A stretch of 7,311 bases of DNA, taken from contig JAMCXP010000005.1 in assembly GCA_023474775.1 (NCBI GenBank), positions 1 to 7,311 of the forward strand, given 5' to 3'. A program made the position numbers and the translations under genes. The notes beneath the pieces are model-generated. The model was not told the origin of the DNA and made no database searches. It was given only the letters and a program-made list of their open reading frames with translations. The DNA comes from Candidatus Martarchaeota archaeon (GTDB lineage: Archaea; Micrarchaeota; Micrarchaeia; Norongarragalinales; UBA8480). Shown piece after piece: positions 1-4,817 of the stretch. Position 1 is the stretch's first letter. Every line of letters begins with the position of its first letter.

Positions 1-190
1 GGTTCAATTGATTAAGAGGGCGGTTAGATTGAGAAATCATCTAAAGAACAACAAGAAGGATCTTTCAAACACTAATTCTCTGAAGAGGGTGGAATCTAAG
101 ATTTTAAGGTCTGTTAAGTATTACAGAGGGAGGAAGCTTCCTAGTGATTGGAAGTACGAGCCTGAAAAAGCGGCTTTGCTGGTGAAGTAA
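1..190 (+). CDS. rps15: Small ribosomal subunit protein uS15 (archaeal S15), C-terminal part, 5' end cut by window
   Basis: About 62 codons of the archaeal/eukaryotic type S15, a 30S protein that binds the central domain of 16S rRNA. The visible part is the conserved C-terminal helical domain: LIKRAVRLRNHL, then RVESKILRSVKYYRGRKLP and the family-typical ending DWKYEPEKAALLVK. The frame is open from base 2 to the window edge (Val-Gln-Leu-Ile-Lys), so the TTG at 8-10 is an internal leucine, not a start. Full archaeal S15 is about 150 residues, so roughly 90 residues should lie to the left. The stop is 4 bases before rps3ae, whose ribosome-binding site lies inside the last codons of this gene, so the two are co-transcribed. 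A stub coding for the first 15 residues of an S15 occurs on the other strand at 1190-1237 (see the junction entry). Confidence 0.93.
   Translation, partial: VQLIKRAVRLRNHLKNNKKDLSNTNSLKRVESKILRSVKYYRGRKLPSDWKYEPEKAALLVK
181..185 (+). promoter_or_regulatory. Shine-Dalgarno site GGTGA for rps3ae
   Basis: GGTGA, complementary to the archaeal 16S 3' end, lies 9 bases before the ATG at 195 and overlaps the penultimate codons of rps15. It fixes the rps3ae start and indicates translational linkage of the two genes. Confidence 0.7.
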
Positions 191-194
191 AAAT

Positions 195-854
195 ATGGCA
201 AAATTGGTCGATAGTTGGAAGCTTAAAACATGGTATTCTATAGTTGCTCCTAAATTTTTCAAGGAGGTTGAGCTTTCTAAAACACCTACAACCGACGAGA
301 GTCATCTTAAAAACAGGATTATAATTCTTCCTTTAAAGGAGATTACAAAGGATATAAGCCACTCATTCATCAACGTTAAATTAAGGGTTGAAGAGATTAA
401 GGGGAGCAAGGCTTTTACAAAATTCATTGGTCATTCAATTTCAAGCGATTACCTTTCCACTCTGGTGAGAAGAGGCAGGGACGCGCTTAGAGTGGTAGTT
501 GACGCGAAGTCAAAGGACGGGGTGGAGTTTACTGTCAAGGTGATAATTGTGACTTCTGTCAAGGGAAGCGGAAGACAGAAGACAGGTATAAGAAATAAGG
601 CGATTTCGCTTTTGAAGGAGAGAATTCCAAAGGAGGATTTCAATACATTTATTTCCAATGTTTTCAATGGCAGCGTTTCGAATGATTTGAGCTCATCCCT
701 TAAAAAAATACTTCCAATAAAAAGAGTGGATGTTTACAAAACATCTTTAAAGGAGGTTTTCGACGTGGAAAGCGTTGAGGAAGCCAAAAGCATGGACTTG
801 AATTCAAGTGAAGAGAAAACCCGGCCCAAGGAAGAAGAGACCATTCCAGTCTGA
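195..854 (+). CDS. rps3ae: Small ribosomal subunit protein eS1 (S3Ae)
   Basis: A complete 219-residue protein of the archaeal/eukaryotic S3Ae family, a 30S protein at the mRNA exit/platform side. The N terminus has the family pattern W8-K-L-K-T-W-Y-x-I-V-A-P-K-F-F, and the centre has YLSTLVRRGRDALRVVVDAKSKDG followed by the GSGRQKTGIRNKA segment. Length matches the family. The last 25 or so residues are polar and acidic (ESVEEAKSMDLNSSEEKTRP), a probably disordered tail as in other archaeal S3Ae. The start is well supported by GGTGA nine bases upstream. It is co-transcribed behind rps15. A 6-bp hairpin with a T-tract follows about 35 bases downstream. Codons often end in G or T, like the - strand genes of the right part of the window and unlike cca, which agrees with this block having been flipped. 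Confidence 0.95.
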   Translation: MAKLVDSWKLKTWYSIVAPKFFKEVELSKTPTTDESHLKNRIIILPLKEITKDISHSFINVKLRVEEIKGSKAFTKFIGHSISSDYLSTLVRRGRDALRVVVDAKSKDGVEFTVKVIIVTSVKGSGRQKTGIRNKAISLLKERIPKEDFNTFISNVFNGSVSNDLSSSLKKILPIKRVDVYKTSLKEVFDVESVEEAKSMDLNSSEEKTRPKEEETIPV

Positions 855-887
855 TTTTTTATAAATTGTTTTCTAATTTGTTTTTAT

Positions 888-916
888 AGTTTAAGCTGGA
901 GGATAAACTTTTTTTT
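888..916 (+). terminator. Hairpin plus T-tract terminator behind rps3ae
   Basis: AGTTTA (888-893) and TAAACT (904-909) form a perfect 6-bp stem with a 10-base loop, and the run of eight T at 909-916 begins at the base of the stem. Two further T-runs (855-860, 881-885) precede it. Archaea terminate mainly on T-tracts, so the tract is the stronger part of the signal. The opposite strand has no T-run here, so this serves the + strand. Confidence 0.5.
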
Positions 917-924
917 GTCTGGGT

Positions 925-1149
925 TTATTTTTTCTTTACTGCTTTAACAGCTTGTTGTATTAATTTTCTGTGGTGTTCTGATATTTCTGATTCTTCAATG
1001 GGGAAGACTACTTTTCCAGACTGGTATATCATGAGTGCTATTATAGCGATTCCAATCCAGAATAGGAACGCTGCTATTGGTTCAAGCAAAGCGCCTATAA
1101 TATCTTCTGACAGGAACGCTGCTGGGGCGCCTATGCTCCATCCGAACAA
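925..1149 (-). CDS. Small membrane protein of unknown function, probably 5'-truncated
   Basis: I do not recognise this protein. The frame codes for 74 residues from a TTG at 1149, with a clear transmembrane helix at about residues 25-42 (IAAFLFWIGIAIIALMIY). A hydrophobic or amphipathic stretch comes before it at 8-22, and a charged, basic C-terminal tail (EESEISEHHRKLIQQ, then AVKAVKKK) follows. No ribosome-binding site precedes the TTG and no ATG or GTG is in frame upstream. The frame stays open rightward through the probable rearrangement junction, reading INYVLGSPSQIPAL before the TTG. The likely explanation is that the true start was lost at the junction and this is the C-terminal part of a slightly longer membrane protein. 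Codons favour A and C endings (GCA, TCA, ATA, CAC, GGC), as in cca, which supports it being a real gene. It converges on rps3ae. Confidence 0.45.
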   Translation of the reverse strand: MFGWSIGAPAAFLSEDIIGALLEPIAAFLFWIGIAIIALMIYQSGKVVFPIEESEISEHHRKLIQQAVKAVKKK

Positions 1150-1195
1150 GGCTGGGATTTGGCTTGGAGAGCCTAGAACATAGTTGATTTTATTG
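1150..1195. other. Probable inversion/foldback junction between valS-rps15 and the flipped left block
   Basis: To the right, valS is followed by an S15 start that breaks off at 1190. To the left are a start-less membrane ORF and then rps3ae and the rps15 3' end on the opposite strand. Flipping everything left of this point restores valS-rps15-rps3ae on one strand with the membrane gene converging on it. Base skew changes sign across the same place. The exact breakpoint cannot be fixed from this window. S15-like coding runs to about 1193, and the membrane frame looks coherent from about 1185 leftward. Whether this is real DNA or an amplification/assembly chimera is open. Confidence 0.6.
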
Positions 1196-1237
1196 GCTTG
1201 AACTTTTTCCTTTTTTTCCAGTGTGCATTCTCGCCAT
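1190..1237 (-). pseudogene. rps15: N-terminal stub of ribosomal protein S15 (15 codons, then stop)
   Basis: The ATG at 1237 opens a frame reading MARMHTGKKGKSSSQ and then TAA. This is the characteristic archaeal S15 N terminus (MARMH-T/S-basic-GKS-S), which is otherwise missing from this window because the S15 at the left edge is cut. The ATG has a GTGAT ribosome-binding site 7 bases upstream (1245-1249), and only 8 bases separate it from the valS stop, so it looks like a properly placed gene behind valS. The normal continuation (about 135 more residues) is absent and the next bases belong to another frame. I read it as the 5' remnant of rps15 interrupted by an inversion or chimeric junction at about 1190. 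A free 15-residue peptide is unlikely to function as S15. Confidence 0.7.
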
Positions 1238-1244
1238 AATTTAC

Positions 1245-1249
1245 ATCAC
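1245..1249 (-). promoter_or_regulatory. Shine-Dalgarno site GTGAT for the S15 stub
   Basis: GTGAT overlaps the valS stop codon (TGA, 1248-1246) and lies 7 bases before the ATG at 1237. Such an intact, well-spaced site in front of a broken gene argues that valS-rps15 was a working gene pair before the break. Confidence 0.5.
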
Positions 1250-3579
1250 GCTTGACAATCAACTTTTAATTCTTTCCCGCCTTTAAGGCTTAAAACTTTA
1301 ACCCTGCAAACGCCCTTCAAATCGTCCGAAACCTCTGACAAAGGCTTCAGCAACTCCTCTGAAACAGTTATTTCAGCGAATTGAATCTCTCCGCCCAAAG
1401 GCAGGCTTTTTTCTGACTTAAACTTCCTAACCCTTGAAACGATTTCATGAAAAACGTTTACAATATTCTCCACTTCATCATTTATAAACTCTTCCCTTGA
1501 AACAGGCCATTCCGACAGGTGAATTGAATAAGTTTCAAAATTCGAGTAAACCTCCTCAGCAGTGTAGGGAATGAAAGGAGCTAGAAGCTTCAATGAAGTC
1601 AATAAAACAGTTTTAAGCGTTTTAACCGCAGCCCCGCCGCTTCCAGAGTAAACCCTCCACTTCACGTCCTCCAAATACAAATCGCAGAACTCATGCCAGA
1701 AAAAGCTTTGAACTCCGGTTATCGCAGAATAAAAATCATAATTGTTAAAATCAACAGTGGTTTTTTTAACCAGCCGATTAAGCCTGCTTAACACCCACCT
1801 GTCAGTTAAACTGTAATCATCAGACTCCTTGGCTTTCTTTTCAGCGCTTTCCACGAACTTGAACGCGTTCCACAATTTTTTCAGAAAACTCTCTCCATAG
1901 TCAATGTCCTTGTAATTGAAAGGCCTATCCTTAGCAAGTATTCCACTCAAAGCAGCCCACTGTCTTATGGCGTCGGATGAGTAAATGCTGAAAACCTTCT
2001 CAGGATCCTCATAATTCTTGGTGCTCTTGCTCATCTTTTTTCCATCAGACCCTAAAACCGTACCGTTTATTATAATATCAGAAAAGGGAGTCTTTCCAGT
2101 AAGCACTCCGCACCTTAATATAGAGTAAAAACCCCAGGTTCTGATAATCTCAGTGCCCTGAGGCCTTAGCGTGCAAGGATAAACCTTTTCAAAAAGTTTT
2201 TTGTTATCAGGCCAGCCTGAAATTATAAGCGCGCTCACGCTTGAATCCACCCACACGTCCAAAACACTATCCTCAAGCTTGAAATCACCGCCGCACTCGC
2301 ACTTCCCAGGCGGCTTTGAATTCTCATCCACCGGCAAATCCTCTTCTTTAGCAGGCTTCAAAACCCCACACTTCTCGCAAACCCAGAAAGGAATAGGAGT
2401 TCCGTAAACCCTCTGTCTTGAAATCACCCAATCGTAATCCACAAAATTATTCCAATCAAGCAGGTATTGAAGCGTGAACTCAGGATACCATCTAATCTCC
2501 CTAGCCCAACCCTCAACCTGTTTCTTAAACTCCTTAATTTTAATGAACCACTGAAGGGTTGAAATCAACTCAACCACCCTTCCGCACCTATCATGCACCT
2601 TAACATTCTGAGTTATCTCTTCAACCCTCTCCACAAGGCCCTTCTCGGTCAAATCTTCTATTACTTTTTCCCTTGCTTGAGTTATGTTAAGCCCATCATA
2701 CTTGCCGGCGTTGGAAAGAAACCCTTTTTCAGTCAAAGCATTTATAACAGGAAGCTTGTGCCTGTAAACCCACGCAACGTCAGACTCATCCCCGAAAGTA
2801 CAGACCATCACAGCGCCGCTTCCAAAAGCAGAGTCGGCATCAACATCGGCTATAACTGGAACTTCAACCCCGAAAGGAGTCAAAGCCTTTTTTGAAACAA
2901 ACTTCTTGTACCTATCATCAGCAGGATTGACAAAAACAGCCACGCAAGCATGTAAAAGCTCGGGCCTGGAAGTGGCAACCAACAAAACCTCTCCCTCAAC
3001 ATTAAATTTTAAATAAAAAAGCTTTGACTTTCTCTCAACCACTTCGGTTTCAGCCTTAGCTATAGCGCTCTTGCAATTGGTGCAAAACAGCACAGGGTGT
3101 TCGGCCTTGTAAACCAAGCCCAAGTCAAACATTTTCAAAACAGAAAGTTGAACCTTCCTGTGATAATCGTCATCAATAGTCTTGTATTCAAGCGCAGGGT
3201 CTGAAGAAAACCCCATGAACTGCATCTGACTCTTCATTCTCTTTATATTCTCAAGAGTCGTTTGAACGCACTTTTCTTTAAACTCCTTTTTAGGCAGCCT
3301 TCCGAACTTTTTTTCAACAGTCAACTCAGTTGGAAATCCCTGACAATCCCAACCCTGAGGGAAAAAAACATCAAACCCATTCATCCTTTTAAACCTAGCG
3401 GCGAAATCAAACAAAGAATAGCTTAAAACATGCCCGAAATGTAAGTCGCCTGAAGTGAACGGAGGTGGAGAGTCAATTGAAAAAACAGGCTTTCCATCAT
3501 TTTTAAAAGAATAAGTATTATTTTCAACCCAAAGCTTGCTCCACTTTTCCTGTACTTTCTTAGCATTGAAATCTTTCAT
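1246..3579 (-). CDS. valS: Valine--tRNA ligase (ValRS), class Ia
   Basis: Charges tRNA-Val with valine using ATP, in the cytoplasm, and edits mischarged threonine. The 777 residues run in order: Rossmann catalytic part with the HIGH motif as HFGH at 47-50 in PPPFTSGDLHFGH; a C166-x2-C169 knuckle; CP1 editing domain about 190-335 with ATSRPE and the archaeal-type MVCTFGDESDV (259-268); QWFIK at 343-347; DWVISRQRVYGTPIPFWVC; a second zinc-type cluster C401/C404/C427/C429; DSSVSALIISGWP and RPQGTEIIRTW; KMSKS at 515-519; and the helical anticodon-binding domain from about 590. RPQGTEIIRTW and CTFGD point to the archaeal ValS branch. It is about 100 residues shorter than typical archaeal ValS as I recall them, mostly at the C terminus. 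The start ATG overlaps the rpl24e stop (ATGA), with GAGGAG only 3 bases before it. Confidence 0.96.
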   Translation of the reverse strand: MKDFNAKKVQEKWSKLWVENNTYSFKNDGKPVFSIDSPPPFTSGDLHFGHVLSYSLFDFAARFKRMNGFDVFFPQGWDCQGFPTELTVEKKFGRLPKKEFKEKCVQTTLENIKRMKSQMQFMGFSSDPALEYKTIDDDYHRKVQLSVLKMFDLGLVYKAEHPVLFCTNCKSAIAKAETEVVERKSKLFYLKFNVEGEVLLVATSRPELLHACVAVFVNPADDRYKKFVSKKALTPFGVEVPVIADVDADSAFGSGAVMVCTFGDESDVAWVYRHKLPVINALTEKGFLSNAGKYDGLNITQAREKVIEDLTEKGLVERVEEITQNVKVHDRCGRVVELISTLQWFIKIKEFKKQVEGWAREIRWYPEFTLQYLLDWNNFVDYDWVISRQRVYGTPIPFWVCEKCGVLKPAKEEDLPVDENSKPPGKCECGGDFKLEDSVLDVWVDSSVSALIISGWPDNKKLFEKVYPCTLRPQGTEIIRTWGFYSILRCGVLTGKTPFSDIIINGTVLGSDGKKMSKSTKNYEDPEKVFSIYSSDAIRQWAALSGILAKDRPFNYKDIDYGESFLKKLWNAFKFVESAEKKAKESDDYSLTDRWVLSRLNRLVKKTTVDFNNYDFYSAITGVQSFFWHEFCDLYLEDVKWRVYSGSGGAAVKTLKTVLLTSLKLLAPFIPYTAEEVYSNFETYSIHLSEWPVSREEFINDEVENIVNVFHEIVSRVRKFKSEKSLPLGGEIQFAEITVSEELLKPLSEVSDDLKGVCRVKVLSLKGGKELKVDCQA

Positions 3580-3746
3580 TTACTCCTCGTCCATTTGAAC
3601 TTTGAAGGCTTCCTTCCCATCTCAAAGTTTCTTTCGCACTTCCTGCTGCAGAAAACAAGCATCGAACCGTCCTTCTTAAAAAACTTCAAACCCTTCCCAG
3701 GTGTTACTTCCACTCCACAAAAACTGCATTCCATTTCAACAATCAT
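3576..3746 (-). CDS. rpl24e: Large ribosomal subunit protein eL24 (L24e), zinc-binding
   Basis: A 56-residue protein of the archaeal L24e family, a small zinc-ribbon 50S protein. The zinc ligands are C7-x2-C10 and C33-x3-C37 in [14 protein letters not shown] and [17 protein letters not shown], and the family ending is RKPSKFKWT. The ATG at 3746 overlaps the rps28e stop (ATGA) and the TGA at 3578-3576 overlaps the valS ATG (ATGA), so three genes are translationally chained. A second possible start is Met5 (ATG at 3734), which would match the shorter N terminus common in the family. I prefer the overlapping ATG because the same arrangement is used for the next gene. Neither start has a clear ribosome-binding site. 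The cluster L7Ae-S28e-L24e is a conserved archaeal neighbourhood. Confidence 0.93.
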   Translation of the reverse strand: MIVEMECSFCGVEVTPGKGLKFFKKDGSMLVFCSRKCERNFEMGRKPSKFKWTRSK

Positions 3747-3955
3747 CTTTTCTTTGATCTTAAAGGCTTAGCCTCACGCTCGGTTTCAAGAAGAAGAATC
3801 AAATCCCCTTTTTTAATAGGTCCTCTTACATTTCTTCTTATAACTCTACCCTTATCCTTGCCTTCAAGAACCCTGCACATTACCTGATTAACCTCTCCGA
3901 ACACTCCGGTCCTGCCAATAATATCCACGATTTCAGCCAAAAAACCTTCATCCAT
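3743..3955 (-). CDS. rps28e: Small ribosomal subunit protein eS28 (S28e)
   Basis: A complete 70-residue S28e, a small OB-fold protein of the 30S head near the mRNA exit. Visible family features are [19 protein letters not shown] near the N terminus, [20 protein letters not shown] in the middle, and the diagnostic LETEREA at about 56-62. A short basic tail (LRSKKR) follows. Length is normal. The start at 3955 is 18 bases after the rpl7ae stop, with only a weak GTGGT upstream. The stop overlaps the rpl24e start. It is the second gene of the rpl7ae operon and is expected to be made in stoichiometry with its neighbours. Confidence 0.96.
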   Translation of the reverse strand: MDEGFLAEIVDIIGRTGVFGEVNQVMCRVLEGKDKGRVIRRNVRGPIKKGDLILLLETEREAKPLRSKKR

Positions 3956-3973
3956 TTTTCAAACCACTTTTGT

Positions 3974-4459
3974 TTACTCCTTTTGCTCTTCACCGACTTT
4001 CTCTTTAGCCGGTTCTTTCACTTCCTTCTTCTTCGTTTCCTTCTTTGGTTTTTTCTCCTTAACAGCCTCAGGCTTTTTTTCTTGTTTTTCAACCGCTTTT
4101 TCAACTGTTGGAAGGTTGCTAACCACTTCTTTAAGAAGGCTCGCCTTAACTCCAGCATCAACAATGGCTATTGAAGAAGTTGGAACCGTCAAACCCGCAG
4201 CTTTTCCAAGCGCGAGCTTGTCCTTAACATAAGCGTATGGAATAACCTTCTCCTCACAAAGAACTGGAACGTGAACCAGAATCTCCTCAGGCTCCACATT
4301 CTCAGCCATAACCACTAGTTTAGCCACTCCCCTCTCAATGGCTTTAGTAGTCTCATTCATTCCCTTTCTTACTCCTTTTGCAGCGGTCGCACTTTCAATA
4401 ATCTCCAAAATCTTCGATTCAGTCTCTGGAGAGACCTCAAACTTTACAAATGCTTTCAT
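3974..4459 (-). CDS. rpl7ae: Large ribosomal subunit protein L7Ae (eL8), kink-turn binding
   Basis: In archaea L7Ae is a 50S protein that also binds kink-turns in C/D and H/ACA guide RNAs and in RNase P. Residues 1-120 are the standard domain. The RNA-contacting loop is RKGMNETTKAIERG (31-44), followed by AKLVVMAENVEPEEILVHVPVLCEE and the second loop near TVPTSSIAIVDAG (91-103). Residues 121-161 form an extra Lys/Glu-rich tail (KPEAVKEKKPKKETKKKEV and onward) not present in the usual ~120-residue archaeal protein, and probably disordered. The start is strongly supported by GAGGTG (4470-4475) ten bases upstream. It is the first gene of the operon rpl7ae-rps28e-rpl24e-valS-(rps15) and is divergent from cca. 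Confidence 0.95.
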   Translation of the reverse strand: MKAFVKFEVSPETESKILEIIESATAAKGVRKGMNETTKAIERGVAKLVVMAENVEPEEILVHVPVLCEEKVIPYAYVKDKLALGKAAGLTVPTSSIAIVDAGVKASLLKEVVSNLPTVEKAVEKQEKKPEAVKEKKPKKETKKKEVKEPAKEKVGEEQKE

Positions 4460-4469
4460 TTCTTTAAAA

Positions 4470-4475
4470 CACCTC
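4470..4475 (-). promoter_or_regulatory. Shine-Dalgarno site GAGGTG for rpl7ae
   Basis: GAGGTG matches the archaeal anti-SD over six bases and sits 10 bases before the ATG at 4459. It is one of the two best ribosome-binding sites in the window and decides the rpl7ae start. Confidence 0.75.
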
Positions 4476-4503
4476 GTTTTTAATTCATAGGTTTTAATAA
4501 GTG

Positions 4504-4532
4504 ATTTAAATTAGCCACGCAATCATTTAAAT
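4504..4532 (-). promoter_or_regulatory. Proximal TATA candidates for rpl7ae operon
   Basis: Two ATTTAAAT boxes (4525-4532 and 4504-4511) lie upstream of rpl7ae. With the usual ~26-base spacing they predict starts near 4502 or 4482, giving leaders of about 40 or 20 bases that would include the GAGGTG site. The purine-rich BRE expected upstream is poor, and the spacer is AT-rich, so each is only a candidate. Confidence 0.35.
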
Positions 4533-4555
4533 AGTTATCTCTTAATTTAAACCAA

Positions 4556-4583
4556 GCTTTAAAATTCAATCAAATAATTTCAA
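4556..4583 (+). repeat. Imperfect direct repeat, copy A
   Basis: Starts GCTTTAAA, then a few variable bases, then AATCAAATAAT and TTCAA. It pairs with copy B about 94 bases away in the same orientation (AATCAAAYAAT core shared). It may be a pair of regulator-binding sites, or chance similarity in AT-rich DNA. Confidence 0.3.
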
Positions 4584-4649
4584 TGAAGCAATGCTTTCCT
4601 TAAACTCATTACCCAAAAACAGATTTTAAAAGCTAGCTTCTTAACCAGC

Positions 4650-4679
4650 GCTTTAAACTGAATCAAACAATCAATTCAA
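4650..4679 (+). repeat. Imperfect direct repeat, copy B
   Basis: Starts GCTTTAAAC, contains AATCAAACAAT and ends ATTCAA. It resembles copy A at 4556-4583 with a small gap. It lies just beside the strong TATA-like element at 4686-4693, where a bound protein could affect transcription toward rpl7ae. Confidence 0.3.
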
Positions 4680-4693
4680 AAAGAGTATTTAAA
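4678..4693 (+). promoter_or_regulatory. TATA candidate toward cca, sharing the same box
   Basis: Read on the + strand, the same box is AAAAAGAG followed by TATTTAAA, also an acceptable BRE/TATA. It would start transcription near 4715, about 100 bases before the cca ATG. Archaeal TATA boxes can be near-palindromic and orientation is set by the BRE. The - strand orientation looks better. Confidence 0.3.
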
Positions 4694-4704
4694 CCTTCGC
4701 ACCC
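4686..4704 (-). promoter_or_regulatory. Strong distal archaeal promoter (BRE + TATA) toward rpl7ae
   Basis: On the - strand GCGAAGG is followed directly by TTTAAATA, close to the archaeal BRE/TATA consensus. The predicted start is near 4661-4666, giving a leader of about 200 bases in front of rpl7ae. The alternative proximal boxes would give a much shorter leader. Confidence 0.45.
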
Positions 4705-4817
4705 CATTAACTTCCAGCATTTCAGGCGTAAATTATAATAATCTCTTTCAGGGATTTTTTTATGGGTTTTCATCCACCTGCTTAAAAGCAAGGGATTTCA
4801 AAAACCAATTAATTAAA

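Larger units (their letters stand above)
4460..4817. other. Divergent AT-rich spacer between rpl7ae and cca
   Basis: These 358 bases contain no convincing gene. I see four TTTAAAT-type TATA motifs, two copies of an imperfect direct repeat, and short palindromes (AAGCAATGCTT at 4586-4596, AAGCTAGCTT at 4630-4639, TGCTTAAAAGCA at 4779-4790). The only reading frames are tiny: 9 codons at 4608-4579 (-) and 7 codons at 4762-4785 (+). No tRNA-like cloverleaf or clear C/D-box pair was found by eye. It must hold the promoters of both flanking genes. Confidence 0.6.

Noticed and set aside
8..10. TTG as the start of a 60-residue protein
   Set aside because: It is an internal leucine of S15: the frame is open to the window edge and the homology begins mid-protein.
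449..667. 72-codon open frame opposite rps3ae, and similar frames opposite valS, cca, L7Ae and L11
   Set aside because: They lie within confidently identified genes on the other strand, have no family resemblance or start signals, and reflect codon bias.
998..1183. 61-codon + strand frame opposite the membrane ORF
   Set aside because: Its composition is that of an antisense shadow. The - strand frame has the transmembrane pattern and native codon use.
1150..1248. Readthrough of the valS TGA, or a frameshift at the A-run (1211-1217), joining valS or the S15 stub to the membrane ORF
   Set aside because: The frame is open, but the bases at 1190-1237 clearly code for S15 in a different frame right through GKSSS. 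The in-frame peptide over that stretch (CKLWREC and onward) looks like noise.
4579..4608. Nine-codon leader peptide (MSLRKALLH) upstream of rpl7ae
   Set aside because: No ribosome-binding site, very short, and easily produced by chance in this spacer.
4762..4785. Seven-codon upstream frame (MGFHPPA) before cca
   Set aside because: No ribosome-binding site and no attenuation-like structure, so chance is the simpler explanation.
4460..4817. CRISPR array, tRNA or C/D-box RNA in the spacer
   Set aside because: Only two imperfect repeats with no regular spacing, no cloverleaf and no matching C (RTGATGA) and D (CTGA) boxes in a suitable arrangement.
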